A stretch of 64,000 nt of DNA, from positions 362,876 to 426,875 of the forward strand of contig NZ_BFCH01000007.1 in NCBI RefSeq assembly GCF_003112775.1, written 5' to 3'. The position numbers were made by a program, and so were the translations under genes. The notes below the pieces were generated by a model, which did no database searches, was not told where the DNA came from, and saw only the letters and a list, made by a program, of their open reading frames with translations. Shown here piece by piece: positions 10,176-19,526 of the stretch (positions are counted from its first letter, which is position 1; each line of letters opens with the position of its first letter). This DNA comes from Mycobacterium montefiorense (GTDB lineage: Bacteria; Actinomycetota; Actinomycetes; Mycobacteriales; Mycobacteriaceae).

Positions 10176-12155
10176 TCACCGCCGATTACGCGAGAGCTCG
10201 CGCAACATGGCGTTGTAGGCGTCAAGTTCGTCGTCGACGTAGCCGGAATCGGCATGCCGATCCGCTCGAGTTGCGGTTCGACGATCCTCGCGCGCCCACT
10301 GTGTGACAAGCGCAATCACCACTAAGATGACCGGCAGTTCGCTGGCCCCCCAGGCGATCGCTCCACCCAAGTGCTGGTCACCACGGAGGCTGGACAGCCA
10401 GGGCAGCGCGACCTCGCGGTAGAACCGGCCACCGATGATTGTCGTCATCGCCATGGTGGCAATGCCGAAAAAAGCATGGAAGGGCATTACGGCGAAAAGC
10501 AGCCCGAGCCGGCCCAAGAATGGCAGCTTCCGCGGCCCCGCATCGATACCGATGATGCCCCAGTAGAACAGGTACCCGACCAGCAAGAAATGCAGACTCA
10601 TCAACTCGTGACCCCAGTGGTAGCGGCCCAGGGTGTCGAACAGCGGAGTGAAATACACGACGTACAACGAGGACACAAAAAGAAGGAAGGCCGTGACGGG
10701 GTGCGCCAAAAACGCAACCACGTTGGAGTGAATCAGCCACCGAAGCCATTCCCTCGGGCCCGCGGGCTGATTGTCCCGAGCCGGCCGCAACGCACGCAAC
10801 GCCAATGTCACCGGCCCCCCTAACACCAGCAATGCCGGAACAAACATGTTCAGGGTCATGTGTTCGGCCATGTGGACGCTGAACATCGCCGAACCGTAGG
10901 CCTTCACCCCGGAACTAGTGGTAAACAACAAGATCAGGCACCCTAGAAGCCAGCTGACGAGACGCCCGGACGGCCAACTGTCGCCACGGCGGCGCAGGCG
11001 GACAAAGCCCCACACATACCCCGCGGCCAACGCCGCAGCCGCGACACCGATAAAGGTGTCGAACCTCCAGACTGTCAGTATCCCCAGCACGCTCGGCGGT
11101 TCTGGCAACGTAAACCCCAGGAAGACATCCCACGTCGTGAATCGGTGCGCAAGCAGCCGCGGTGCCGTCTGCGTCGCCATCGATGAGGTCAACGCAACCA
11201 CCGCGATCATCACGAGGGCACCCACGGCGCTACGAGACCCGGACGCGGGCAGACTGCGGGTCCGCGGGAATGCCAACGACGTGACGTCGCCGAGCCAAAC
11301 CAGCAACAGCAGAGCGGCGGCTGTGATGGCTGCCCGCCCGTACGTAGTTTCGCCCGGATGCGCTGAACCCATCAGCAAGCACAGCAGCACCGTGCCGTAA
11401 CCGAGAGCGGTTGCACCGCAAACGGTTTCCAGGACAAGCGCGCGGCGCACAAGCGCCGCGGCGGGTGGACTGATCACCGAGGCCACCTTGGTGCCGGTAA
11501 GCACTGCCAGCGCAACGGCGAACACGATGACGGTGCTCGTCGCGTAGTCGTGATCAGGTCCCTGCCCTGCGTTGCCATTCACCGGCACAGCGACGATGCC
11601 GAGCAGCGCGGGCACGATTAAAACGAAATGCGTCAGCCAACTCAAGGACAGCCGAATGCAAATCGCCACAATGACGCCGGCGACCGCAACCGCGATCCAC
11701 GCCCGCGACATCTCGGAGGCAGCAATGGCGTCCGCCAATGCGGCACTCCGAATCAGCCGGGCCGCCGACACACCCGCGTCATTAGCTGCCTGTATCACCA
11801 CCATTGCCATTGCGGTAAGCGTCCATAGCACTGCCGACCGCTCGACGATCAGATGTGTCCGGAATACCCTTTCGTCGATCACCAGATGTACGTCGGGGCG
11901 CGCGACAACCACCACGTAGAGCAGCCCGCCTAAACAAACGCAGCCGGCCAAAGTTGCGACGAAGAAGCCCAACGGCTCCGCCATCGCCGTTGGGGCACCT
12001 GGGTACGAGTCACCCTTGGCGGTGTAGACCCGCTGGCCGGCGGCGAGTGCGTAATAGGCCAGGCCGCCCAACACCGTGACACAGCCGACGGCCAACGACA
12101 GTAGGAACCCGCGTCGGTTCGCCGGCTCCGGCCGAACGGTCTGGCTCAGTTGCAC
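10176..12155 (-). CDS. CopD / CtaG-like integral membrane protein (Rv0102 homologue)
   Basis: 659 residues (GTG start) against about 661 for M. tuberculosis Rv0102. The first half is a multi-helix CopD-type copper-resistance domain. The second half, from about residue 360, resembles the caa3 oxidase assembly factor CtaG, with repeated His/Met-bearing helices (FSVHMAEHMTLNMF, YHWGHELMSLHFLLVGYLFYW) suited to copper binding. It probably moves copper across, or delivers it at, the plasma membrane. It lies 71 bp downstream of the anti-sigma-like gene and is probably co-transcribed from the promoter at 12797-12822. In M. tuberculosis this gene sits beside nrp, and here it is also close to the nrp operon. 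Confidence 0.88.
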   Translation of the reverse strand: MQLSQTVRPEPANRRGFLLSLAVGCVTVLGGLAYYALAAGQRVYTAKGDSYPGAPTAMAEPLGFFVATLAGCVCLGGLLYVVVVARPDVHLVIDERVFRTHLIVERSAVLWTLTAMAMVVIQAANDAGVSAARLIRSAALADAIAASEMSRAWIAVAVAGVIVAICIRLSLSWLTHFVLIVPALLGIVAVPVNGNAGQGPDHDYATSTVIVFAVALAVLTGTKVASVISPPAAALVRRALVLETVCGATALGYGTVLLCLLMGSAHPGETTYGRAAITAAALLLLVWLGDVTSLAFPRTRSLPASGSRSAVGALVMIAVVALTSSMATQTAPRLLAHRFTTWDVFLGFTLPEPPSVLGILTVWRFDTFIGVAAAALAAGYVWGFVRLRRRGDSWPSGRLVSWLLGCLILLFTTSSGVKAYGSAMFSVHMAEHMTLNMFVPALLVLGGPVTLALRALRPARDNQPAGPREWLRWLIHSNVVAFLAHPVTAFLLFVSSLYVVYFTPLFDTLGRYHWGHELMSLHFLLVGYLFYWGIIGIDAGPRKLPFLGRLGLLFAVMPFHAFFGIATMAMTTIIGGRFYREVALPWLSSLRGDQHLGGAIAWGASELPVILVVIALVTQWAREDRRTATRADRHADSGYVDDELDAYNAMLRELSRNRR

Positions 12156-12226
12156 CGTCGCTGCGCCCTTTCACTCAGCCAATGCGATCTCGTCAGCAGT
12201 CTACGACTGGCCGTCGTATCGCCGGA

Positions 12227-12787
12227 CTAGGCCGCCGAGCCGTCGGTGGGAAACAGATGGCCGCGACGACGCCCACGTGATGCGTTCTCGGGCAATACGA
12301 TATCGAGTTCCCCCACCGCGTCCGGTGCCGACCGGGAGCGAGAGCTTTTTCGCCACAACGAAATTGCCAGGACCGTACCGATCACCACTGGCAGGTGAGT
12401 GACCATTATCACGCCCTTGAGAGTGCCGGGCTCTGCGGCGATGACGACACCAACAGTGAGAACAGTCACGAACACCGTCAAAACGCCCGCCAGCCGCAGC
12501 ACCGCGCGCGGACGCAGCGCCGCGCCCACGCCGGGCAGGGTGCAACGCCGCCAAGGCATAGCTGAACGGCACGGCGCCGGGCATTCCGCGTACCGGCCAA
12601 CAGCCGCGATGACCGCCCGGGACTGGATCAGCTGGTGGAGCCCGGCCGCTTGGGTCGCCACCTGGTCAAACCATGCGCGGCACACGGCACACTGGTTCAG
12701 GTGCTCATCGACCCGGGCCGAGGGCACGGGCTCTCGCTCGGCGTCGATCCGGGCAGAAAGCGCCTCGCGAGCTACTTCGCAATCCAT
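12227..12787 (-). CDS. Anti-sigma-factor-like zinc-finger membrane protein (Rv0093c-like)
   Basis: 186 residues. The N-terminus has the zinc-binding anti-sigma signature: an upstream Cys (MDCEVAREAL) followed by HLNQCAVC near residues 30-40. Two hydrophobic segments follow, around residues 105-130 and 135-150, then a charged tail, so a membrane-anchored anti-sigma factor is likely. The frame also allows an ATG at 12805, but that codon lies inside the predicted promoter. The ATG at 12787 falls about 10 bp after the -10 element, giving a leaderless or nearly leaderless mRNA. It diverges from ctpA and heads the CopD/CtaG operon. No sigma gene lies beside it. Confidence 0.78.
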   Translation of the reverse strand: MDCEVAREALSARIDAEREPVPSARVDEHLNQCAVCRAWFDQVATQAAGLHQLIQSRAVIAAVGRYAECPAPCRSAMPWRRCTLPGVGAALRPRAVLRLAGVLTVFVTVLTVGVVIAAEPGTLKGVIMVTHLPVVIGTVLAISLWRKSSRSRSAPDAVGELDIVLPENASRGRRRGHLFPTDGSAA

Positions 12788-12796
12788 GTCCCTATA

Positions 12797-12822
12797 GTCG
12801 TGCAAAGGCGTTGGAATGTTCC
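12797..12822 (-). promoter_or_regulatory. ECF-type promoter of anti-sigma/CopD-CtaG operon
   Basis: On the minus strand, GGAAC (12822-12818), 17 bp, then CGACTA (12800-12795). The same elements and spacing occur at 12888-12913 and 16467-16492. The start codon at 12787 follows almost immediately. Confidence 0.65.
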
Positions 12823-12887
12823 CTGTGACCCACTGGTCGTCGCCAGCGCCACTGCCCGCAAATGCTGCGCCTCGGCGAAAGTTGCGT

Positions 12888-12913
12888 GGAACTTTTTGCC
12901 TACCAGCGACGAC
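12888..12913 (+). promoter_or_regulatory. ECF-type promoter of ctpA
   Basis: GGAAC (12888-12892), 17 bp beginning TTTTTG, then CGACTT from 12910. It lies 47 bp before the ctpA ATG and shares the 11-mer GGAACTTTTTG and the CGACT element with the promoter of the PPE operon. Confidence 0.7.
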
Positions 12914-12960
12914 TTGCTCTGGGTAGCACGGGGGTTTGCGAGAGGATGTGAGAAATCACG

Positions 12961-15255
12961 ATGTCGTCAGCGACGGCACCTGAGGCACGGCTCGTGCCTG
13001 GGCAGCGAGTACAACTCGAGATCACCGGGATGTCATGCGGCGCCTGCGCCGGACGACTCGAGTCCGCGCTCAACAAGTTGCCGGACGTTCGGGCATCAGT
13101 GAATTTCGCCACCCGACTCGCGACCATCGACACCACCGAGGACGTAGCGTCCGACGCGCTGTGCGAGGCGGTTCGCCAGGCGGGCTATGACGCCGAACCA
13201 GCGGCGGCCGGCAGTCAAAGCGACAGCGATCCCGATAGCGATCACGCGCGGTATCTCCTGATCCGGTTAGCGGTCGCCGCAGTACTTTTCGTTCCGTTGG
13301 CCGACTTGTCGGTGATGTTCGCGGTGGTACCCAGCACCCGCTTCGCCGGCTGGGGGTGGGTACTCACCGGGCTGGCGATCCCCGTGGTGACGTGGGCGGC
13401 GTGGCCATTCCACCGGGTTGCATTACGCAATGCGCGCCACCATGGCGCCTCCATGGAAACGCTGATCTCGACCGGTATCACCGCGGCCACGGTGTGGTCG
13501 CTCTACACCGTCTTCGGCAATCATCAATCCACCGATCGCAAGGGGATCTGGCAAGCGCTACTGGGAAGTGACGCCATCTACTTCGAGGTGGCCGCAGGTG
13601 TCACGGTATTCGTATTAGCGGGACGATATTTCGAGGCCCGCGCCAAGTCGAAGGCAACCGGGGCGTTGCGGGCCCTGGCAGCGCTGAGCGCCAAAGATGT
13701 CACTGTCCTGCGGCCCGACGGATCCGAAATGGTCATTCCGGCCGCGGAACTCAAAGAGCAGCACCGGTTTGTGGTGCGGCCCGGGCAGACGATCGCCGCC
13801 GACGGTCTTGTCATCGACGGGTCCGCCGCGATCGATATGAGCGCCATGACCGGCGAGGCCAAGCCGGTCCGGGTGGCGCCCGGCACCAACGTCATCGGCG
13901 GCACCGTGGTGCTCGATGGCAGGCTGATCGTGGAAGCCGCCGCGGTCGGTGCCGACACCCAGTTCGCGGGCATGGTCCGCCTGGTCGAACGAGCACAGGA
14001 GCAGAAAGCCAACGCGCAGCGACTCGCTGACCGCGTCGCCTCGGTCTTCGTGCCCTGCGTCTTCGCCGTCGCGGTCCTGACCGCCACGGGATGGCTCGTG
14101 GCCGGCGGCGGGCTGGACCGGGCATTCTCGGCTGCCCTCGCGGTCCTTGTCATCGCCTGCCCGTGCGCGCTGGGACTCGCGACCCCGACTGCGATGATGG
14201 TGGCGTCGGGCCGCGGAGCCCAACTCGGAATATTCCTCAAGGGCCATAGCTCGCTGGAAGCCACTCGCGCAGTCGACACCGTGGTCTTTGACAAGACCGG
14301 CACTTTGACCACGGGTCGGTTGACGGTCAGCGCCCTGCGAGCCGCGCCCGGCTGGAGCACCGAAGAGATTCTCGAACTGGCCGCGTCGGTGGAAGCTGCG
14401 TCCGAGCACGCCATCGGGCTTGTGATCGCGTCGTCAACAGCACAGCGAGAACCGGTCGTCAACTTTTGCGCCGTACCCGGACGCGGAGTCAGTGGCACCG
14501 TGGCGGGACGAGAAATCCGGGTTGGCAAGCCGTCATGGATTGCGCCGGCGTGCAGCTCTACAGAGTTGGTCACCGCTCGGCGTGCCGCCGAATCACGAGG
14601 CGAGACGGCAGTATTCGTCGAGATCGATGGTGAAGCGTGCGGCGTCATCTCGGTGGCCGATGCGGTGAAGAGCTCGGCGGCTGCCGCCGTGGCGGCACTA
14701 CATCGCCGTGGCCTGCGAACCATCTTGTTGACCGGCGACAACCCCGCATCGGCAGCCGCGGTGGCCACCAACGTGGGCATCGACGAGGTAGTCGCCGACA
14801 TTCTTCCTGAAGGCAAGGTCGACGTCATCGAGCAGCTACGCGACCGCGGGCGGATAGTCGCCATGGTCGGAGACGGCATCAACGACGGACCCGCACTCGC
14901 GTGTGCTGATCTGGGTATGGCCATCGGACACGGCACCGACGTAGCCATCGGCGCCGCCGACATCATCCTCGTCCGAGATGACCTCAACGTCGTGCCGCTG
15001 GCCCTTGATCTTGCTGCGGCAACGATGCGCACCATCAAACTCAACATGGTCTGGGCATTCGGCTACAACATCGCCGCGATCCCCGTTGCTGCGGCGGGGT
15101 TGCTCAACCCCGTGATCGCCGGCGCGGCCATGGCGTTCTCGTCGTTCTTCGTGGTTTCAAACAGCCTGCGATTGCGCAACTTCGGAGCCACCCATTGCGA
15201 ATCAACCGAATTCGACCAGCGTCACGGGACCCCGGAAGCGACGCAGCGGTGCTAG
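12961..15255 (+). CDS. ctpA: Copper-type P1B-ATPase CtpA
   Basis: 764 residues. The N-terminal heavy-metal domain has GMSCGACAG (C26, C29). Eight predicted helices follow, the ion-path motif [11 protein letters not shown] (C400, C402), the phosphorylation site DKTGTLT (D444), TGDNP in the nucleotide domain, and the hinge [10 protein letters not shown]. All residues needed for a Cu+-transporting ATPase of the plasma membrane are present. Runs such as [17 protein letters not shown] resemble M. tuberculosis CtpA (Rv0092) more than CtpB. The ATG is preceded by AGAGGA. It diverges from the anti-sigma-like gene and carries the same promoter type as the nrp operon, which suggests coordinated copper supply. 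The direction of transport is not shown by sequence. Confidence 0.93.
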   Translation: MSSATAPEARLVPGQRVQLEITGMSCGACAGRLESALNKLPDVRASVNFATRLATIDTTEDVASDALCEAVRQAGYDAEPAAAGSQSDSDPDSDHARYLLIRLAVAAVLFVPLADLSVMFAVVPSTRFAGWGWVLTGLAIPVVTWAAWPFHRVALRNARHHGASMETLISTGITAATVWSLYTVFGNHQSTDRKGIWQALLGSDAIYFEVAAGVTVFVLAGRYFEARAKSKATGALRALAALSAKDVTVLRPDGSEMVIPAAELKEQHRFVVRPGQTIAADGLVIDGSAAIDMSAMTGEAKPVRVAPGTNVIGGTVVLDGRLIVEAAAVGADTQFAGMVRLVERAQEQKANAQRLADRVASVFVPCVFAVAVLTATGWLVAGGGLDRAFSAALAVLVIACPCALGLATPTAMMVASGRGAQLGIFLKGHSSLEATRAVDTVVFDKTGTLTTGRLTVSALRAAPGWSTEEILELAASVEAASEHAIGLVIASSTAQREPVVNFCAVPGRGVSGTVAGREIRVGKPSWIAPACSSTELVTARRAAESRGETAVFVEIDGEACGVISVADAVKSSAAAAVAALHRRGLRTILLTGDNPASAAAVATNVGIDEVVADILPEGKVDVIEQLRDRGRIVAMVGDGINDGPALACADLGMAIGHGTDVAIGAADIILVRDDLNVVPLALDLAAATMRTIKLNMVWAFGYNIAAIPVAAAGLLNPVIAGAAMAFSSFFVVSNSLRLRNFGATHCESTEFDQRHGTPEATQRC

Positions 15256-16014
15256 CCGGTAGACGAAAGGGATCGCCCACCGCAATAACATGCCTCGGCC
15301 CGGCGGCGCCGGCAGTTCACGCACCGCGCGGATACCGGCGATAGCGCGGAGTTCGTCGTACTGGTTGGCGGTGAACCAGAAAGGCATCGAGGGTGCCGTG
15401 TAGTACTGGCTGAGCTTGAACCCGCCGCGCCGCCGCGAATAGAAGCTCAGATACCACGGAACGCTGTCGAAAATAAGCTGGCCGTTTGAAAAGCGTTGGG
15501 CACACGCCGCAATCAGATCGAACACCACGTCGCGTTCCAGATACTGCAGCAGCCCCTCTGCCGTTATCAGCACCCCATTGCTGTCGTCGACTTCGTCCAT
15601 CCAGGAATAGTCGAGTGCGGACTGAGCACACGAGCGCAGCCGCTCCGACGCTGGGAGAAGCTGCTCGCGCAGTTGGACGATCGGCGCCAGGTCGACCGAA
15701 AGCCAGTTCAGCGCACCGTTGTCGAGGCGCCAGAAGCTGGTCTGCAGTCCCTCCGCCAGCGCGACCACCGTTGCGCGCGGATGTGTATCCAGGTACTCAC
15801 GGGATGCATGATCAAATGCCATGGCCCGTAGGGCAGTCGTCTGATGCGTACGACCGAAGTGATGGTAGTCGTAATCGATGCTGTCATGCAGGACGATCGC
15901 CTCCGGGTCCTCGATGACACCGTCGGTCCGAGCCGCCTCGACCGCTCGTTGATGCAGTGTCAGGAGTGCGGTTTCGGAAATCCCGCCCAGATGACGAGCG
16001 TCGGTCGCTGGCAT
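15202..16014 (-). CDS. LCM/PPM1-type SAM-dependent methyltransferase
   Basis: 270 residues. The N-terminal region ([20 protein letters not shown]), the central [19 protein letters not shown] and the following [12 protein letters not shown] match the leucine carboxyl methyltransferase-like O-methyltransferases often linked to polyketide or lipid metabolism. The substrate is unknown. It is convergent with ctpA, and its last 54 bp overlap the ctpA 3' end, so antisense transcripts are possible. It is next to the lipopeptide locus but has its own upstream region without the shared GGAAC promoter, so a role in that pathway is only a possibility. Confidence 0.75.
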   Translation of the reverse strand: MPATDARHLGGISETALLTLHQRAVEAARTDGVIEDPEAIVLHDSIDYDYHHFGRTHQTTALRAMAFDHASREYLDTHPRATVVALAEGLQTSFWRLDNGALNWLSVDLAPIVQLREQLLPASERLRSCAQSALDYSWMDEVDDSNGVLITAEGLLQYLERDVVFDLIAACAQRFSNGQLIFDSVPWYLSFYSRRRGGFKLSQYYTAPSMPFWFTANQYDELRAIAGIRAVRELPAPPGRGMLLRWAIPFVYRLAPLRRFRGPVTLVEFG

Positions 16015-16466
16015 GAATCAGACTGTACTAGTTGAGGGCTCGCGATGCGTGCGCGAGAATAATTGGGATTCAGGCAATTCCGCATACTTTGTGCGTAGCT
16101 TACGCATTCACCTCGTAGGAATTTGGCCTGAAAAACGGCGGCGGGCTTGATTCACGACGAAAGTTCTGACCCATCGCAACGTTGCTGCGCGACAGCTCAT
16201 CACCACTTCGGAGCGATAGTCACACCTGGCCGAGTGACACGGGAGCCGATGAACCCGGCATTCAGAGCCGGCCCTCATCGAGGCGGCGCCTGGCAATGAG
16301 TTTTCGAGGCCGCACGGAAATGCATTGGCCGACAATGATCTAACCACGATCCGCGGCGACCGCTGCCCTCAGCGCAGGTCGCCGCCCTGCGCTGAGGACG
16401 AGTATCAGCGCCGACCGTCCCGAAGAGCGGGTGGAGCAGACATCCAAACCCAGGCCAGATGCAGCG
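16015..16466. other. Long intergenic region before ppe1 operon
   Basis: About 450 bp with no convincing gene. Short minus-strand frames (for example 16108-16347) have no ribosome-binding site or recognisable product. The region separates the methyltransferase from the promoter at 16467 and may hold further regulatory sites. An inverted repeat around 16367-16399 (cctcagcgcagg / ccctgcgctgagg) could form a hairpin. Confidence 0.5.
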
Positions 16467-16492
16467 GGAACTTTTTGTTTGCTCCGGCCGAC
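16467..16492 (+). promoter_or_regulatory. ECF-type promoter of ppe1-nrp operon
   Basis: GGAAC (16467-16471), 17 bp beginning TTTTTG, then CGACTA from 16489. It is the third copy of the shared promoter. Transcription would begin about 75 bp before the PPE start codon. Confidence 0.7.
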
Positions 16493-16570
16493 TAACAACT
16501 CAGTGAGACACGAAGCGGTTGGGGGACCGTCCGATCGCGCACTTGACGCTTGGGTAAGGAGGTTAGGCAT

Positions 16571-18010
16571 TTGACGGTCCCCCTATGGATGGCTGTGCCT
16601 CCAGAGGTGCACTCCGCTCTGTTGAGCGCCGGGCCCGGTCCGGGTTCATTACTTGCCGCGGCCGCGCAATGGCAGGAGCTCAGCAGTCAATATGCTCACA
16701 CCGCCGCAGAACTGGCTCAAGTGCTGGCGGACGCACTAGCCGCCAGCTGGCAGGGAACGACTGCCACCCAGTATGTCGCTGCGCACACTCCATACTTGGC
16801 ATGGCTCGAACAAGCCTCAGTCGACAGCGAACTCACCGCCGCACAACACCAAACGGCCGCAGTCGCGTACAGCAGCGCCCTGACCGCCATGCCCACCCTG
16901 CCAGAACTGGCCGCCAACCATGCCGCTCATGGCATCCTCACGGCCACAAACTTCTTCGGTATCAACACGATTCCGATCGCGCTCAACGAAGCCGACTACG
17001 TCCGGATGTGGATTCAAGCCGCCGACACGATGACCGCCTACCAGGCAGTCGCCGAGGCAGCAAGCTCAGCGACACCACCCATCCAGCCGGCGCCACGCAT
17101 CCTTGCCGTCGCTGGCGATGCCGCGAACAGTCGGGCCAACGCATGGAATTCAATCGGTCAACTTTTGCAGGACATCCTGGATTTTCTCGCCGACCCGCTT
17201 AAGTACTTTCGCGAGTTTTTCCAACGACTCGGATTTCATCCCGCCACCGCCATCATCTTGGCATTCATCGCGCTATTGGCCTACGACGTGCTTTGGTACC
17301 CGTACTACGCTTCCTACGCACTGCTGCTACTTCCCTTCTTCGCTCCCGCACTGAGCGCACTGAGCGCCTTGCTGCTGTTGTTCGGCACGGACCCGTTCGA
17401 TCTTGACATAGATGACCTGCCTGCGGGTTTCGCAGAACCTGACCGTGCCGACGACATTGGCCCAAGCGCGGTGGCTGCCGCGCCCGTGAGCCTGACCACG
17501 CCCAGCGCAAGCCCGCACCCAACGAGCCCCGCGCCGAACTCCGCTGCGGCTAGCGCGCCCGCACCCTCACCCGCCGTCAACTACGCAGTCTCCGGTCTGG
17601 CTCCCCCCGGGGTTGGTTCCGGCCCCAAATCTGACGCCAAGTTGCCCGACCCAACCACTGACAACATCGCCGCCGCCGTGGCAGCACGCAGCGGCATCCC
17701 CGCCGCAGCCCGACGCAAGAGGCGTCGCAAGGCCACGGCCGGCGCGCGCGGCTATCGCGATGCATTTCTTGATGGAACAGTCACTTTCGGCGATATCGAT
17801 CCCCTCGTTGACGCTGAACCCACTGCCCGTTCGACGAGCAGCCAAGGCTCCGGAACCCTCGGGTTTAGCGGGACCGCGGCCAGAGCCACCGGCGGCACTC
17901 CCGACGGACTGGTACAGCTGTCGTCGGACAGCGCTACCGCCACCGCGCCGTTGCTTCCCGCCACTTGGACAACCGACAAAGTACCGGGGGCGAACGGGAG
18001 GAGCCCTTAA
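16571..18010 (+). CDS. ppe1: PPE family protein, PPE1 (PPW subgroup)
   Basis: 479 residues from TTG at 16571, chosen because AAGGAGG (16556-16562) sits eight bases before it and the resulting N-terminus MTVPLWMAVPPEVHSALL has the usual PPE form. The PPE domain covers about the first 175 residues and includes SWQGTTATQY (WxG) and a stretch close to M. tuberculosis PPE1 (NFFGINTIPIALNEADYVRM). Hydrophobic segments follow (230-280), then an Ala/Pro-rich linker, a basic patch (RRKRRRK), and the PPW-type elements GTLGFSGTA and PLLPATW near the end. First gene of the isonitrile lipopeptide operon. PPE proteins are usually surface or outer-membrane proteins, so a role in metal or lipopeptide passage is inferred. 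Confidence 0.9.
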   Translation: MTVPLWMAVPPEVHSALLSAGPGPGSLLAAAAQWQELSSQYAHTAAELAQVLADALAASWQGTTATQYVAAHTPYLAWLEQASVDSELTAAQHQTAAVAYSSALTAMPTLPELAANHAAHGILTATNFFGINTIPIALNEADYVRMWIQAADTMTAYQAVAEAASSATPPIQPAPRILAVAGDAANSRANAWNSIGQLLQDILDFLADPLKYFREFFQRLGFHPATAIILAFIALLAYDVLWYPYYASYALLLLPFFAPALSALSALLLLFGTDPFDLDIDDLPAGFAEPDRADDIGPSAVAAAPVSLTTPSASPHPTSPAPNSAAASAPAPSPAVNYAVSGLAPPGVGSGPKSDAKLPDPTTDNIAAAVAARSGIPAAARRKRRRKATAGARGYRDAFLDGTVTFGDIDPLVDAEPTARSTSSQGSGTLGFSGTAARATGGTPDGLVQLSSDSATATAPLLPATWTTDKVPGANGRSP

Positions 18011-18079
18011 CTCCATGCGTGCGACGGGACGACCCAAGGTTGGACGGAACAAGACAAACTTCACGAGGAGAAGATTCCG

Positions 18080-18949
18080 ATGACGCTGAATGTGAAAGGC
18101 GAGGGACTCGGTGCACAAATCACTGGGCTCGACGCCGAAGACTTGGACAAGATGTCCACCGGTGAGATACGCGAAATAGTTTACGAGAACAAGCTTGTCA
18201 TCCTCAAAGACGTCCATCCATCGCCGGAGCAGTTCGTCAAATTGGGCAGAATAATCGGCGACATCGTGCCGTATTACGAGCCCATGTACCACCACAAACA
18301 GCATCCGGAGATTTTTGTTTCGTCCACGGAGGAGGGCCAGGGCGTTCCGCGCACCGGCGCATTCTGGCACGTCGACTATGGCTTCATGCCAAAACCCATC
18401 GCGTTCACTATGGTTGTGCCGCTCGCTGTCCCCGGGGCTGATCGCGGTACATATTTCATCGATCTCAACAAGGTGTGGGAGTCCCTGCCCGCTGGGACGC
18501 AAAACCCGGTCCGCGGGACATTCAGCACACACGACCCGCGGAGTTTCATCAAGATCCGCCCGAGCGACGTCCACAAACCCATTGGAGACATTTGGGACGA
18601 CATCACTCGAACCACGCCACCCAGAACGTGGCCCACAGTGATCAGGCACCCGAAGACGGATCAAGAGATCCTCTACATCTGCGCGAAAGCAACCACCAAG
18701 ATCCAGGACAGGGACGGCAATGTCCTCGACCCGACGGTGCTGCAAGAACTCATGATCGCAACGGGGCAACTCGATCCCGAGTACAGATCACCGTTCATCC
18801 ACACTCAGCATTACCAGGTCGGGGACATAATTCTGTGGGATAACCGGGTCCTCATCCATCGGGCCAAGCACGGTACCGCCGAGGGCACGCTGACAACCCA
18901 CCGTCTGACGATGCTCGACGGCCTCGAGACACCCGGATACGCGGCATGA
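18080..18949 (+). CDS. Fe(II)/2-oxoglutarate oxygenase forming isonitrile (Rv0097 homologue)
   Basis: 289 residues, the same length as M. tuberculosis Rv0097. The TauD-like fold has the iron ligands H and D in FWHVDYGFMP (about 95-100) and a distal His in LIHRAKHG (about 255-265). Family members (ScoE, MmaE, Rv0097) oxidatively decarboxylate an N-carboxymethyl-3-amino fatty acid to the 3-isocyano acyl chain. The start has GAGGAG eleven bases upstream. The stop overlaps the fcoT start by four bases (ATGA), so translation is coupled. Confidence 0.93.
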   Translation: MTLNVKGEGLGAQITGLDAEDLDKMSTGEIREIVYENKLVILKDVHPSPEQFVKLGRIIGDIVPYYEPMYHHKQHPEIFVSSTEEGQGVPRTGAFWHVDYGFMPKPIAFTMVVPLAVPGADRGTYFIDLNKVWESLPAGTQNPVRGTFSTHDPRSFIKIRPSDVHKPIGDIWDDITRTTPPRTWPTVIRHPKTDQEILYICAKATTKIQDRDGNVLDPTVLQELMIATGQLDPEYRSPFIHTQHYQVGDIILWDNRVLIHRAKHGTAEGTLTTHRLTMLDGLETPGYAA

Positions 18950-19506
18950 GCACCGAGTTGAGCGCGCCCGCGCCGTCCACCCAGACCGAAATGGAACTCA
19001 AGACCACGGTTCCGATCACCGAGGAGCTGATCAGCGAAGTGCTGGAACCCTACTCCCACAAGGGATGCCGCTATCTGCTGGACGCGCAGTACGGCGCTGG
19101 CCCCACACACGTGATGGCGTACGGGAACTTCAGCATCGCCGAGTCCGCCTACATTCGGAGCACGGGACACTTCAATGCGGCCGAACTGATGATTTGCTTC
19201 AACCAACTCGCCTACTGCGCTTTCGCTCCTGCCGTCATCAACAAGCAGATCCCCGCAGTCCCAGGCTATTCCATCGAAGATTTCTTCGACAATCAGCTTC
19301 CCGCCATGCTGATCAAGAGGACGTCGTCTCGATTCAGGAAGCCGATCAACGCCCAAAAATTTTCCGCACGCCTGATGTGCCAAAACTTCAGAGTCGTCGA
19401 ACGAGCGTTGCGCTACCTGCTGATCCCGTGCGTCATCGAGTTTTGGGACGACAACGGCGGGGCGGCATCCGGCGAGGTCGAACTCGCCGCCCTCAACATC
19501 CCCTAA
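18946..19506 (+). CDS. fcoT: FcoT-like acyl thioesterase / glycine-adding enzyme (Rv0098 homologue)
   Basis: 186 residues, close to the 183 of FcoT. It has a hot-dog-like core with LDAQYGAGPTHVMAYGNF and FNAAELMICFNQLAYCAF. M. tuberculosis FcoT was first described as a long-chain acyl-CoA thioesterase. In isonitrile lipopeptide pathways the equivalent (ScoD/MmaD) joins glycine to an alpha,beta-unsaturated acyl-ACP. It sits between the oxygenase and fadD10 in the operon, which supports the second role. Confidence 0.92.
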   Translation: MSTELSAPAPSTQTEMELKTTVPITEELISEVLEPYSHKGCRYLLDAQYGAGPTHVMAYGNFSIAESAYIRSTGHFNAAELMICFNQLAYCAFAPAVINKQIPAVPGYSIEDFFDNQLPAMLIKRTSSRFRKPINAQKFSARLMCQNFRVVERALRYLLIPCVIEFWDDNGGAASGEVELAALNIP

Positions 19507-19526
19507 ATCATTGGAGGGAACCACTT

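Noticed and set aside
13578..15047. 489-codon minus-strand frame opposite ctpA
   Set aside because: Ser/Thr/Ala/Pro/Arg-rich shadow of a confident P-type ATPase gene, with no domain or ribosome-binding site.
16556..16575. GGTTAGGC resembling half of an IdeR box before ppe1
   Set aside because: It lacks the second half of the palindrome and is explained by the Shine-Dalgarno sequence AAGGAGG.
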